Origin: Thermoproteota archaeon
GTDB taxonomy: Archaea; Thermoproteota; Thermoprotei; Thermoproteales; Thermocladiaceae
Assembly (NCBI GenBank): GCA_013153275.1
Contig: JAADER010000011.1
Location: 1-33,509 of the forward strand
Direction of reading: 5' to 3'
Length of the DNA: 33,509 nucleotides
A program made the position numbers and the translations under genes. Below are positions 23,066 to 31,685 of the stretch, piece after piece. The notes beneath the pieces are model-generated. The model searched no databases, was not told the origin of the DNA, and was given only the letters and a program-made list of their open reading frames with translations. Numbering within the stretch: position 1 is the first letter of the stretch; each line of letters starts with the position of its first letter.

Positions 23066-23884
23066 ATGTCACTCAGAGAGAGAGCTAGAGAACTTATAAG
23101 AGATAGAAAGAGCGTCCTCTGCATAAGCATAGACCCAGCACTCCCAGGATCCAGAGAGAAGTACACAATACCTGAAAGATACCTCACAGGCAGAGACGAG
23201 GAGAATGCTATACTGGAGTTCACTCTAGACATTATCGATAGAACATTTGAGAAAGTAGTAGCATATAAACTTAACCTCTGGTACATCTCTAAGTTATCCG
23301 CAAAAAATCAGAAATATATAGCAAACTACATAAATAGGCTAGGAAACATATCAATACTAGACTGCAAGATAAATGACATAACAGACACAGTAGAGATAGG
23401 CATAAAAAACATCGCAGACACAGGATACAGAGCAGTAACCATAAATCCACTACTAGGAAACTTGAAGAACATAGTTCAACAATGTAAAAAAGAAGACATA
23501 GGTTCTCTAGTACTGACATTAACATCTAACAGAGAGGCAGAGAAATACTTGAAGAGATGTCTAATAAATGGAGAACCAATGTACATAACTATAAGTAGAG
23601 ATATAGTGGAGGCCGATGCAGATGGATGTGTCGTAGGTTTAACAGGAATAGTAGGTAGCGAAGACATAAGGACGATAAGAAGCATAGTTGGAGAAGAAAG
23701 AATACTCTTCTTAGTGGGCGTTGGCGCTCAGGGAGGAGACATATCTAAGATAGAGAGCGCTCTTCCAGGTCTAGTACTGGTGAACGTTGGTAGAGATGTA
23801 ATATATTCTGAGGATCCTCTAGAGAAGGTCAATAACTATAATGCTATGCTTTCTAGGTTCTTGGAGAAGGTCTCTGTAATCTAA
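23066..23884 (+). CDS. pyrF: Orotidine-5'-phosphate decarboxylase
   Basis: Final step of UMP synthesis. The 272 residues include SIDPALPGSREKYTIPE (substrate-binding Asp), KLNLWYI, the catalytic tetrad region ILDCKINDITDT (D99, K101, D104), and the phosphate gripper VGAQGGD. The longer N-terminus resembles the group-2 (about 280-residue) enzymes rather than the short archaeal PyrF of about 210 residues. The TATA-like CATATATACC (23029-23038) lies about 32 bases upstream, overlapping the divergent CoaBC start. It overlaps the end of the convergent HDAC-fold gene by 32 bases. Confidence 0.9.
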   Translation: MSLRERARELIRDRKSVLCISIDPALPGSREKYTIPERYLTGRDEENAILEFTLDIIDRTFEKVVAYKLNLWYISKLSAKNQKYIANYINRLGNISILDCKINDITDTVEIGIKNIADTGYRAVTINPLLGNLKNIVQQCKKEDIGSLVLTLTSNREAEKYLKRCLINGEPMYITISRDIVEADADGCVVGLTGIVGSEDIRTIRSIVGEERILFLVGVGAQGGDISKIESALPGLVLVNVGRDVIYSEDPLEKVNNYNAMLSRFLEKVSVI

Positions 23885-24887
23885 CTTTCCAGAACTTTAC
23901 CAAGAGCTTACGAACCTTTACCAGACTATCTCTAGCAATGCTTCTCAAGCTCTCGCTACTCTCCCTTGTCATGGGCTCGTGATATGGCTTCTCTAGTCCA
24001 GCTAGGCCGGCTATTAGGTTTGTGAACGCTCTCTCTATGGATGCTCTAGACGATGCGCACTCGGTTACTATTATGATCCTTCTGAGAGGTATCGCTTCAA
24101 ACAGTGTTGATAGTCTTGATCCTAGGTCGTAGTAGAGGTCGCAGCTTATCATGAACTCGCCTACTAGATCCTCCTTGTATAAGTCTAGTCCTAGTGGGAC
24201 AACTAGCACTTCTGGACTATACCTCTCTACCAGACTGAAAGCAAGGTCAAGCGCTGTCTCTGCAAGATCGTCTCTTGAGCCTGGAGGTATCGGTATCGGT
24301 AAGACAGACCAGGGATCCTTTCTAACATGTCTGAAGATCCTTACATCTAGATCACTTAGGCTACATACTGATAACGTTGGTATCTTAACTATGTCTCTGA
24401 GGTCCATAACTATGCTATATATTCCATAACAGAAATGTACATCAACGCATAGTATCATCGATCTCTCTGAGAGCTTCTTGGCAAGGTACGTAGATATGGA
24501 GAATATGCTACACTTTCTGAGGAAGGTTCTCCCAGCCCAGAGGTCAGGTGGCTGATATATGGCAACATCTATTCTACTAGTGCTGTCACATATCTCTCTG
24601 ATGACTCTGCATGTTATGCTCATCAGTCTTCTGAAGAATGGTCTAGACCTGACGTGGTAGTACAGATCCTCTGAATGTACTTCAGTATATGTCTCCTTTA
24701 TGGTCTTATCGTCCGTGTCCTCCACGTTCTCTATCCTAAGTATGTTGAGTTCCTTTCTATTTCTTAGAGTGAGAGGTCTCTCGAGAGCTTCAAGATATGT
24801 CTCTATCTTAGGCCTGTTCTTGACAATGTAAGGTATGTCTAGACTGTCCAGATCCAGTGGAGCTATTATCCTTACGTTCTCGCTCAT
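23853..24887 (-). CDS. Histone-deacetylase-fold protein lacking the catalytic His pair and Tyr
   Basis: The 344 residues align by pattern with the HDAC/acetoin-utilisation family: RPKIETYLEAL and EVHSEDLYYHVRSR at the N-terminus, the RPPGHHA equivalent as QPPDLWAG at 112-119, the strand ILCVDVHF with D149-x-H151, PIPIPPGSRDD, and VVPLGLDLYKEDLVGEF with D235. D149, H151 and D235 correspond to the three zinc ligands and are kept. The His-His dyad is replaced by D-L, and the usual GGY loop is ECASSR, so standard deacetylation is not expected. The gene starts in the stop of the glycosyltransferase (ATGA) and may act with it, for instance on a sugar. Assignment is by motif only. Confidence 0.65.
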   Translation of the reverse strand: MSENVRIIAPLDLDSLDIPYIVKNRPKIETYLEALERPLTLRNRKELNILRIENVEDTDDKTIKETYTEVHSEDLYYHVRSRPFFRRLMSITCRVIREICDSTSRIDVAIYQPPDLWAGRTFLRKCSIFSISTYLAKKLSERSMILCVDVHFCYGIYSIVMDLRDIVKIPTLSVCSLSDLDVRIFRHVRKDPWSVLPIPIPPGSRDDLAETALDLAFSLVERYSPEVLVVPLGLDLYKEDLVGEFMISCDLYYDLGSRLSTLFEAIPLRRIIIVTECASSRASIERAFTNLIAGLAGLEKPYHEPMTRESSESLRSIARDSLVKVRKLLVKFWKVRLQRPSPRT

Positions 24888-26173
24888 GCTGGTATCATCA
24901 CCGGCTTACAGGTCTGAATGCTCGACTTCAGCTTATATACCTCCACAAGCTTCTCCGCAAGCCTAGACGTCGTGTAGCTGAGCAGGAACTGTCTAGCTCT
25001 CTCTCTCGCATTTCTACCTAGCTCGTCCCTAACATCAGGATGATCTAGAAGGTACTCCACATATCTCGCAGCTCCATCAATATCGTCTGGCCCCTCAACA
25101 TGGAAACCATCTACTCCATCCCTGACTACCCACCTCTGTCCATATACCGCCGACGTTATTACTGGCACCCCACCATACATGAACTCTATCTGTGTCAGAC
25201 CTAGAGCCTCCATCTTACTCATTATTATGTTCAGGTAGCTCTCCTTGATGAGCTTTATCTTATCTATATGATCGAGCTCTCCTGTCAACGTAACGTTACT
25301 CAGATCACGACTCTCTCTAACAACGTCCTCCCACTGATTTCCAGGCTTTCCAGCAATCACAAAGTGGACATCTCTCCTATGTCTAAGCTTTCTAGCCACT
25401 CTCACCACGGCGAGAGGGTTCTTCCTCTTCTCTATTGTTCCCAGATATGCCACTATCTTCACGTTCTCAGGAATACCATACCGTTGCCTGAAGTCTGAGG
25501 AGTCGACCTTGCCAAATATCTCGAACTCGTCATCGTCTATCCCAATAGGATACACGTAGACTTGGTCTCTCCTTGCCCCCATCAGGACCATGTCCATGGC
25601 CTCTATCGGGGTCACACAGAGTATGAGGTCAGCAACAGAGAATATTAGAGGAAATAGAAGCTTGTTCCAGGCGATCCTGTAGGATCTCTCCTCAACCTCG
25701 TAATATGCAGGGTCAGGCGGCTGATAGTGGCTCATGTGGCAGAAAATGTAGTCCTCACACGCTCCTGACAGGAGAGAGCTCGTCCTTCTCCACTGTACGA
25801 ACTTTGCAACATCCTCAGGACCGTTCCACAGTGTTGAGTGTGTTATCAAGACATTTAGCCTGAGCTCGCCTGCAAGTCTCGTGAGGACATGTATGAAGTC
25901 CTTGAACATTATTCTTCGTGGAGGCCAGTTCACGGAGAACGCTCTTATTCTGACTGTTGGTATGCCGACATAGGGGTCCGGGTCCATTATCAGGTATCCT
26001 CTATCGCCCATTTCCTCCTCTCTAACCACGATCTCGTTGTCATGGTAGTTGCTCGTTATGAGATAGGCATCGTGTCCGAGCCTTCTCAGCCACTTGACCA
26101 TCCTCTGCGCGGCCAGCTCCTGTCCCTTTGAGTTGCTTGTCTGGTACATTATGACGCCAATTGATAAGTTCAT
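24884..26173 (-). CDS. GT4-family glycosyltransferase
   Basis: The 429 residues form a GT-B fold. The N-terminal half begins SIGVIMYQTSNSKGQELAAQ (acceptor domain); the C-terminal half has VAYLGTIEKRKNPLAVVRVA, HFVIAGKPG and the EX7E motif (E322 and E330 in EALGLTQIEFMYGGVPV) that binds the sugar nucleotide, plus GVDGFHVEGPDD. Retaining transfer to lipid, protein or small-molecule acceptors is expected; the substrate is unknown. No membrane segment is seen. It forms an operon with the HDAC-fold gene, which overlaps it by 4 bases. Confidence 0.9.
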   Translation of the reverse strand: MNLSIGVIMYQTSNSKGQELAAQRMVKWLRRLGHDAYLITSNYHDNEIVVREEEMGDRGYLIMDPDPYVGIPTVRIRAFSVNWPPRRIMFKDFIHVLTRLAGELRLNVLITHSTLWNGPEDVAKFVQWRRTSSLLSGACEDYIFCHMSHYQPPDPAYYEVEERSYRIAWNKLLFPLIFSVADLILCVTPIEAMDMVLMGARRDQVYVYPIGIDDDEFEIFGKVDSSDFRQRYGIPENVKIVAYLGTIEKRKNPLAVVRVARKLRHRRDVHFVIAGKPGNQWEDVVRESRDLSNVTLTGELDHIDKIKLIKESYLNIIMSKMEALGLTQIEFMYGGVPVITSAVYGQRWVVRDGVDGFHVEGPDDIDGAARYVEYLLDHPDVRDELGRNARERARQFLLSYTTSRLAEKLVEVYKLKSSIQTCKPVMIPA

Positions 26174-26336
26174 AAATGGTCTGTCTCACTATATGTGGAA
26201 GGGGCCTTATATTCTCTCACCCATGGTGCATCCCTCAGGCATATCTCAGATATGTGATGATGATACTATACATATGCTCCCATGATCCCTTCTGAATCAC
26301 ATATATCACATATAGGGTAATAGAAGGCTAATGTGG

Positions 26337-26344
26337 TTTATAAG
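26337..26344 (+). promoter_or_regulatory. TATA box of the Hel308 gene
   Basis: TTTATAAG lies inside the longest reading frame (GTG 26333) and 31 bases before GTG 26372, so transcription would begin at the second GTG, not the first. Confidence 0.6.
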
Positions 26345-26371
26345 TCTTGTAGGAGAACATATAGGGAAAGT

Positions 26372-28663
26372 GTGAGGATCGAGGAGCTGCCTATAGACGA
26401 TAAATTGAAAGAACTGATAGCTAGGGAGAGAGGAATAGTAGAGCTCTATCCACCACAGGCAGAGGCCATAAGAGCAGGACTCCTCGAAGGAGAGAACATA
26501 GTACTAGCAACATCAACAGCAACAGGAAAGACCTTCCTAGCAGAGCTAGCAATGATCAACTCAGTACTCAGAGGAAGAGGAAAGAGCGTCCTCCTAGTTC
26601 CCCTCAAGGCTCTAGCACACGAGAAGGCAGAGGACCTGAAGATATATGAGAAGCTTGGACTCAGGATAGCAGTAACCACAGGAGACTACGGATCCCTAGA
26701 CACCTGGCTCGAGAGATATGACATAATAGTAGCAACATATGAGAAGTTTGACAGCCTCCTCAGACATAGAGCACCATGGCTCAGAAGCGTGGGACTACTA
26801 ATCATAGACGAGATACACTACGTCAGCGACGAGAAGAGAGGGCCGATCATAGAGTCAATAATAGCTAAGATAAGGATGCTTGGACTGAGACCACAGATAG
26901 TGGCACTAAGCGCAACAATAGACAACGCTGACGAGATCGCAGAGTGGCTCGAGGCGAGACTAGTAAGATCAAGCTGGAGACCAGTCAAGCTGAGAGAAGG
27001 AGTATATTTTGACGGTACGATATACTTCAACGATGGTGAGAACAGTAGCATAAGAAAGCTTAGAGACCCAGTAACAGACCTGGTAATAGACTGCCTCGAG
27101 GATGAAGGACAGGTCCTAGTGTTCACGAACTCGAGATCAAACACCGTCAAGCTGGCTAACAGCCTAGCACAGTTCATAGCTAGCTACGGTAAGAAGATCA
27201 TAGACACGTCAGAGACCAGTAAGGTAGCGAGTAAGATAGATGAGGTCTCGTCCTCGAAGCTCATAGCGGAGGAGTTGAAGAGAGTGGTAAGGTATGGAGT
27301 GGCCTTCCACCATGCTGGTCTCGAGCACGAGCTCAGGAAGATCATAGAGAGAGCATATAGAGACAGGATAATCAAGGTAGTCATCGCTACGACCACGCTA
27401 GCAGCAGGAGTTAACCTACCAGCACGAAGAGTGATAATACATGAGTACAGGAGGTACGAGCCAGGGATAGGGTACGAGCCCATACCTGTAGCAGAGTACA
27501 AGCAGATGGCTGGAAGAGCAGGAAGACCAAGACTAGACCCATACGGTGAGGCCATACTAATCGCAAGAAAGCTCGAGGAGGTTGAGCAGCTCATGGACTA
27601 CTACATAAGATCCAGCCCGGAGCCAGTGGTATCAAAGTTCTACAAGGATAAGCCTCTCTCAACGCACATTCTTGCAGCGATAGCTGGAAGATATGTTGAG
27701 ACTATAAAGGACATAGTTACCTTCCTGTCTCTCACATTAGCGGCGAGACAGAGAGGAGTGCTCAATAATATAGTGTTCAGGAACCTTCTAGAGAACAGGG
27801 TAGCAAACATAGTTAAGATGTTGCAGGAAAGTGAGCTAGCGGAGGTGAGGAGCGGCAGGATAAGGCCTACAAAGCTTGGACTGACGGCGGCGCTGAACTA
27901 TCTTGATCCAGATACTGCTAGAATGTTTGTAAGAGGGTTAAGAGACTCTAGAGCGAGGACTGACATAGCATATCTATACCTCGTCATAAAGTCTCCAGAG
28001 GTCCCCAAGCTAAGGATAAAGAAGAGCGAGATCGAGAAGTATGCCGGAATACTCAGAGACTGGGTAGAGATGCTTCCACTAACAGACAACATTGATCTAG
28101 AGGATCCCGACCTAGACGAGCTTAGGCCCATACTGGAGGAGATAAAGACTCTCTGCCTTATGCTGGACTGGATGGCAGAGGCTCCTGAAGATACGATAGT
28201 CATGAAGTATGAGGTAGGTCCAGGAGACATAAGAATGTACGCCGACACCCTCGAATGGCTACTGAATGCTGCATCCCAGATAGCGAGAACATTAGAAATG
28301 TCTGGGAAAGCTGAGAGGCTGGACATGCTGAAGATAAGAGTGAGATACGGCGTCAGGAGCGAGCTCGTAGAGCTAGTACAGCTTGAGGGTGTTGGAAGAG
28401 CAAGAGCTAGGGCACTCTACGAGGCAGGGTACAGAACTATTGAAGACGTTGCAAGAGCAGACCCTAGAGAGATAAGCAGGAGAGTCAAAGGCATAGGAGA
28501 GAGGCTCGCTAAGATAATAGTGGAGTCAGCAAGAGAGCTACTTAAGAGAGGCTACGTGAGAGCTGGGACCACTCAGAACATAGAGGAGAAAGTCCAGAAG
28601 AGAGTTAGTGAGAGTATAAGTGAAAGACCTAGACAGAGGTCAATACTCGACTACTTCACATGA
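26372..28663 (+). CDS. hel308: Hel308-type (Ski2-like) DNA helicase with C-terminal PIP-box-like motif
   Basis: 3'-5' helicase that remodels stalled replication forks. I start it at GTG 26372 (MRIEELPIDD), since the longer frame runs over the TATA box; MRIEELPID also matches the usual Hel308 N-terminus. That gives 763 residues, longer than the usual 700-720. Motifs are YPPQAEAI (Q-motif, Q29), ATSTATGKT at 46-54, DEIH at 146-149, SAT at 180-182, FHHAGL, TTTLAAGVNLPARRV and QMAGRAGRP. The C-terminus has a winged-helix/ratchet region, a helix-hairpin-helix (LEGVGRARARALYEAGY), and the terminal QRSILDYF at about 755-762, a textbook PCNA-interacting sequence. The next gene starts in its stop codon. 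Confidence 0.95.
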   Translation: MRIEELPIDDKLKELIARERGIVELYPPQAEAIRAGLLEGENIVLATSTATGKTFLAELAMINSVLRGRGKSVLLVPLKALAHEKAEDLKIYEKLGLRIAVTTGDYGSLDTWLERYDIIVATYEKFDSLLRHRAPWLRSVGLLIIDEIHYVSDEKRGPIIESIIAKIRMLGLRPQIVALSATIDNADEIAEWLEARLVRSSWRPVKLREGVYFDGTIYFNDGENSSIRKLRDPVTDLVIDCLEDEGQVLVFTNSRSNTVKLANSLAQFIASYGKKIIDTSETSKVASKIDEVSSSKLIAEELKRVVRYGVAFHHAGLEHELRKIIERAYRDRIIKVVIATTTLAAGVNLPARRVIIHEYRRYEPGIGYEPIPVAEYKQMAGRAGRPRLDPYGEAILIARKLEEVEQLMDYYIRSSPEPVVSKFYKDKPLSTHILAAIAGRYVETIKDIVTFLSLTLAARQRGVLNNIVFRNLLENRVANIVKMLQESELAEVRSGRIRPTKLGLTAALNYLDPDTARMFVRGLRDSRARTDIAYLYLVIKSPEVPKLRIKKSEIEKYAGILRDWVEMLPLTDNIDLEDPDLDELRPILEEIKTLCLMLDWMAEAPEDTIVMKYEVGPGDIRMYADTLEWLLNAASQIARTLEMSGKAERLDMLKIRVRYGVRSELVELVQLEGVGRARARALYEAGYRTIEDVARADPREISRRVKGIGERLAKIIVESARELLKRGYVRAGTTQNIEEKVQKRVSESISERPRQRSILDYFT

Positions 28664-29430
28664 GGTTCGCACTTCTAGGTCTCGGCGGGTGGGTATCCGA
28701 TCCATATATGGACACGATATCTATAATAGTCGAGGTAGAGGGTAAGAGAGTCCTCATCGATTGTGGCGAATCTATTCTAAAAAGATTGAGAAAAATCGGA
28801 CTAACGGTTAACGATATCGATCTAGTTATAGTAACTCACAGTCATGGTGACCACTGCCTAGGATTTCCATCAATGGTCCTCCTCTCGTCTCACTATGGAA
28901 AGAAGCTGAAAGTAATGGCCCTGAGAGAAACTATTAATGATCTCGTCGAGATAGTTAGACGCACGCACATAGAGAAACATCTGGAGAACGTAGAGTTCAT
29001 CCCCATAGACATAGAGGGCGACTATGTTCACAAACCTTTTCAAGAATTCTCAATATTTTTCGCACGATCTGACCATACCATACCATCTGTAGCAGTAAAG
29101 ATATCAGATAGAGAGAGAAGAAGTATAGCATACTCTAGCGATACTAGACCAAGCGAGAGTCTGGTAAGATTCTTCAGAGATGTTGACGTTCTAATATATG
29201 AGGTGTCGGGCCTAGATGAGAGATGTCACGAGCATGGTCATAGCACTGTCCAGGACAGTGTCAGGATCGCTGAGAAGGCAGGTGTAAGACTTCTCGTTCC
29301 AGTACACTACTACGTGACTTTGGACGTAGTTTACTATAGGTCTACTGTTCCCGTGCTTGTTCCTGTACCATACCACTGGTATGATGTTGATTTCCTGTTA
29401 GAAAGGTCTTACAGATATCTCAGTGCTTAA
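28660..29430 (+). CDS. Metallo-beta-lactamase-fold hydrolase (RNase Z-like)
   Basis: The 256 residues start LLGLGGWVSDPYMDTISI and have the zinc motif THSHGDHCLGFPSM, an H in RSDHTIPS, AYSSDTRPSESL with the bridging Asp, and HGHSTVQDSVRIA and VPVHYY with later His ligands. The LGLGG head and SDHTIPS stretch resemble RNase Z and related phosphodiesterases, but it is short of a full tRNase Z exosite, so the tRNA-processing role is not assigned. ATG 28660 overlaps the Hel308 stop (ATGA), so the pair is co-expressed. Its end overlaps the next convergent gene by 33 bases. Confidence 0.85.
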   Translation: MRFALLGLGGWVSDPYMDTISIIVEVEGKRVLIDCGESILKRLRKIGLTVNDIDLVIVTHSHGDHCLGFPSMVLLSSHYGKKLKVMALRETINDLVEIVRRTHIEKHLENVEFIPIDIEGDYVHKPFQEFSIFFARSDHTIPSVAVKISDRERRSIAYSSDTRPSESLVRFFRDVDVLIYEVSGLDERCHEHGHSTVQDSVRIAEKAGVRLLVPVHYYVTLDVVYYRSTVPVLVPVPYHWYDVDFLLERSYRYLSA

Positions 29431-30309
29431 CCAGTATGGCGCATGCTTTCTCATTTCTGAGACTATCTTATCAAACATTGTGAATGGCGTCAATATTATC
29501 ACCTTATCTATGCTTCCCATCTTCAACGCTCTCACAATCTTCCTTATCGTTCTAGAGACCATGTTTAGCTGTGTTGGAGCAACCTTTCTAATCTTCTTCA
29601 CACCTATCTTCGAGAACCCTATCAGGAAGAGGTCATATACGGTGCTTCCCTCTATATGGTTTCTCAGTGCCAGGTACCCTCTATCAACATATTTTCTCCA
29701 TATCTCATATAGGCACTGCTCGTACTGGTTTGCTCTCATCTCTATCCTATATCTCGAGTACCTATCGAAGTGATCCTCTAGATCCTCAACATCAACTATG
29801 TTGAGTAGCTTGCTCTCTCTCCAGCATCTCCTATCCACCTCAACTAGGTAGCTTACTACTCCCATGTTCTTGAGCTTATTCCACTTGTATGTTGCTATTC
29901 TCATGTGCGTCTTACCTAGGCAGAGTATGATTGGTAAGTACTTACCACCCTGCTCTATTACTAGATCCACAGGCGTTGAGTACACTATAGGTTTAAGATA
30001 GGTCGTGTAGCCTAGCTGTGATAGCTGTCTGCTAAGTAGGAAATGAACTTGACGTTCTATCTGTCCCCAGCCGAAGAGCTTTCCATATTTTCTCATGTTG
30101 TCGAAATACTTCCTGTTGAGGTCTGGGACAAGGATCTGTGTCACATATCTCTCGACTATGTCTGTCCTTGGTCCAAGCTCTCTAAGTTCAGACACTATGC
30201 TTCTCAGTAGTTTTCCAGGTACATCATCTATCTTTATATTGTACTTCTCCTCTAGGACCGTGAATATGTATGAGACCAGCTCCTCCGTACCGTTCAACAT
30301 CTTTCTCAT
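29398..30309 (-). CDS. Unknown protein with a degenerate PD-(D/E)XK-like core
   Basis: I do not recognise the 303-residue protein by name. Residues 1-80 are helical. Residues 85-160 (RQVHFLLSRQLSQLGY, then VYSTPVDLVIEQGG with D115, PIILCLGK with K133, and YLVEVD) follow the helix-strand-strand pattern of restriction-endonuclease folds, but Cys130 sits where the catalytic Glu would be. Residues 190-230 are rich in Tyr and Arg, and the C-terminus (230-303) is basic with VKKIRKVAP and TIRKIVRALK. It may bind nucleic acid without cutting it. The neighbours (Hel308, MBL hydrolase) deal with DNA or RNA. There is 33-base overlap with the convergent gene. Confidence 0.65.
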   Translation of the reverse strand: MRKMLNGTEELVSYIFTVLEEKYNIKIDDVPGKLLRSIVSELRELGPRTDIVERYVTQILVPDLNRKYFDNMRKYGKLFGWGQIERQVHFLLSRQLSQLGYTTYLKPIVYSTPVDLVIEQGGKYLPIILCLGKTHMRIATYKWNKLKNMGVVSYLVEVDRRCWRESKLLNIVDVEDLEDHFDRYSRYRIEMRANQYEQCLYEIWRKYVDRGYLALRNHIEGSTVYDLFLIGFSKIGVKKIRKVAPTQLNMVSRTIRKIVRALKMGSIDKVIILTPFTMFDKIVSEMRKHAPYWLSTEISVRPF

Positions 30310-30356
30310 CGCTCTTGCTTACAGTATAGTGATGTGAGAGTAGTTTAAAAGCGTGT

Positions 30357-30881
30357 CTATCTAAAGATCTCTGACAGGATGTGACCCAGTGCTGGTATTA
30401 TCAGCTCTCTTATGGCGAGCTCAACAGCGTCAGGAGAGCCGGGAAGACAGAACACTACACAGCTCTCACATACGTATGCTCCCGCTCTGCTGAGCATCGC
30501 ATGTACACCTATCCTCGCCTCGCTCAGCCTTCTGAAGAGCTCTCCAAATCCTGGAAGCTCTCTACCTATATCCGATACAGCATCCACAGTCCTGTCTCTT
30601 CTCGATGGCCCTGTCCCTCCTATAGTTATGATAGTGTTTATAGAGAAGTCTCTGGATAGAGACCTAACGTAGGCCTTAACTATGTCAGCATCATTTGGAA
30701 CATATATGGGACCATGTACCCTCTCGAACCTCTCCCTGAGAAGCTTGACAGCGAGCGTCCCGCTCTCGTCATCAACCTTTCCATCTCTCAGCAACATCCT
30801 GAACCTGGAGTTGCTCACAACCATGACGGCTATCTCAGGCTCCACACTAACAATCTCGTGCCTAGGCTTGAAGTCCACCAT
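30357..30881 (-). CDS. moaB: Molybdenum cofactor biosynthesis protein, MoaB/MogA family
   Basis: Adenylylates molybdopterin before metal insertion. The 174 residues from ATG 30881 (MVDFKPRHE) contain VMVVSNSR, the ATP-binding ITIGGTGPSRRDRTVDAV, LPGFGELFRRLS, MLSRAGAYV and FCLPGSPDAVE. The longest frame begins at ATG 30908, but the only TATA-like box (30910-30919) is then just 7 bases away; 30881 is about 34 bases from it. Tungsten or molybdenum enzymes are expected elsewhere in the genome. Confidence 0.92.
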   Translation of the reverse strand: MVDFKPRHEIVSVEPEIAVMVVSNSRFRMLLRDGKVDDESGTLAVKLLRERFERVHGPIYVPNDADIVKAYVRSLSRDFSINTIITIGGTGPSRRDRTVDAVSDIGRELPGFGELFRRLSEARIGVHAMLSRAGAYVCESCVVFCLPGSPDAVELAIRELIIPALGHILSEIFR

Positions 30882-30909
30882 CTGCAGAGTATTCACAGTA
30901 GGACACATA

Positions 30910-30923
30910 TTAAATATTTGTTC
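30910..30923. promoter_or_regulatory. Shared AT-rich TATA element between moaB and the HAD gene
   Basis: TTAAATATTTGTT contains the palindrome AAATATTT. It is 24 bases from ATG 30939 and 34 bases from ATG 30881, so it could serve both divergent genes. Confidence 0.45.
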
Positions 30924-30938
30924 TACAAGAGGTAGCGT

Positions 30939-31685
30939 ATGGATATCCCCTGTAAGGTCAACGCCATATTCATGGACTATGACGGCACCATAGCACCTGT
31001 AGACGTGTCAAGAGAGGAGTCAAGAGTGTTTCCAGAGGTCGAGAAGATTCTCATAGAGCTCTCAAAGTACATACCGCTCGCAGTCGTGACCACTAAGTCA
31101 CTCTCATTTGTTAAGCCAAGAACGGAGAGCTTCGCCCACGCCTGGGCATGCTCTAACGGGGTCGAGATAGTTCTGAGAGACGGTAGAAGGTTCGTTCCAT
31201 GCGAGGTATATGAGAAAGAGAGGTATATGAAAGAGATAGTTACTCTAGCGAGAGAAGTACTTTCAGGATATGATGTGATACTGGAGGAGAAGTGGGCTGG
31301 AACGACCCTGGTAGGCCTCTGCATAGACTGGAGAACATCGAGGAATCCACCGCCTAGAGAGCTAGTCGAGAAGATACTACAGGAAGCAGAGAAGAGGAAC
31401 CTGAAAGTGATAAGATACGAGGGACACCCGTTCGTAGACATCTTCAGCGTAGCCTACGACAAGGCGTTCGCGGTCGAAATGTTGAAGAAGATTCTACAGG
31501 TCCAGGAACCAATAATGTATCTTGGGGACTCAGAGAACGATAATCCAGCATTCGAGAAGGTTGAGGTACCTGTAGCAGTGATACATCACAGGAACAGGAG
31601 CTCTCCACTCAAGGCTAAGTACAGGATCGAACAGGAGAAGCTTCCAGAACTGTTACGGAGAGTTCTCGAGGAAGTTAGAAGATGA
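30939..31685 (+). CDS. HAD-family phosphatase, trehalose-6-phosphate/sugar-phosphate type
   Basis: The 248 residues have motif I FMDYDGTIAPV (D13, D15), motif II AVVTTKS, a C2-type cap of about 90 residues (GVEIVLRDGRRF to FVDIFSV), a Lys in AYDKAFAVE, and motif IV MYLGDSENDNPAFEKV. DYDGTIAPV is the form common in trehalose-phosphatases and mannosyl-phosphoglycerate phosphatases, enzymes of thermoprotectant synthesis. The substrate is inferred from family. Its end overlaps the MmgE/PrpD gene by 11 bases on the other strand. Confidence 0.85.
   Translation: MDIPCKVNAIFMDYDGTIAPVDVSREESRVFPEVEKILIELSKYIPLAVVTTKSLSFVKPRTESFAHAWACSNGVEIVLRDGRRFVPCEVYEKERYMKEIVTLAREVLSGYDVILEEKWAGTTLVGLCIDWRTSRNPPPRELVEKILQEAEKRNLKVIRYEGHPFVDIFSVAYDKAFAVEMLKKILQVQEPIMYLGDSENDNPAFEKVEVPVAVIHHRNRSSPLKAKYRIEQEKLPELLRRVLEEVRR

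Noticed and set aside
26240-26330. Possible C/D sRNA (GTGATGA near 26253, CTGA near 26291)
   Set aside because: No D' box and no proper C' box; short AT-rich inverted repeats and chance motifs between two divergent promoters explain it.
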